A stretch of 17,904 bases of DNA from Saccoglossus kowalevskii (Eukaryota; Hemichordata; Enteropneusta; Harrimaniidae): NCBI RefSeq assembly GCF_000003605.2, contig NW_003116964.1:39663-57566 (forward strand). The letters run 5' to 3'. Every line of letters begins with the position of its first letter. Position 1 is the stretch's first letter. Shown here in pieces: positions 17,898 to 17,904 of the stretch. Position numbers and translations under genes: made by a program. Under the pieces are notes generated by a model. That model did not search any database and had not been told where the DNA came from. It saw only the letters and a list, made by a program, of their open reading frames with translations.

Positions 17898-17904
17898 CTA
17901 CAAA

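Overview
The window is AT-rich animal nuclear DNA. Short exons with GT-AG introns are scattered through non-coding sequence that carries many degenerate dispersed repeats. No bacterial operon structure, rRNA, tRNA or CRISPR array is visible. The repeat style (degenerate 'ACCAAGTTTCAT' units ending in CA/CAGA tracts, foldback elements, frequent TACATGTA words) suggests a marine invertebrate, but the sequence alone does not let me name a phylum.

Two genes can be assembled, and they converge. On the + strand (1962-7900) is a small gene built by eye from four phase-0 exons. It gives a protein of about 229 residues: an N-terminal MPP8/CDY-type chromodomain, a basic Ser/Thr/Lys-rich linker, and a single hydrophobic segment nine residues from the C-terminus. 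This is the architecture of a tail-anchored chromatin reader, possibly a tether of H3K9-methylated chromatin to the nuclear membrane. It is the most interesting object in the window. On the - strand (17897 down to 9927) are the last nine coding exons, about 375 codons, of UTP4/cirhin, a WD40 subunit of the small-subunit processome. All its junctions keep frame and it ends in the family's Lys-rich 'KKFGT' C-terminus. Its 5' half lies beyond the right edge.

Layout: 1-1961 upstream sequence with a tandem duplication carrying two ZNF143/Staf-like sites; 1962-7900 chromodomain gene, whose 3 kb second intron holds an unassigned coding-like island (4.0-4.7 kb) and a 168-bp foldback hairpin just before the third exon; 7901-9926 non-coding between the convergent 3' ends; 9927-17897 UTP4, with a 31-bp minisatellite of about 32 copies in one intron and a degenerate repeat cluster in another. 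Nothing links the two genes functionally beyond both products acting in the nucleus.
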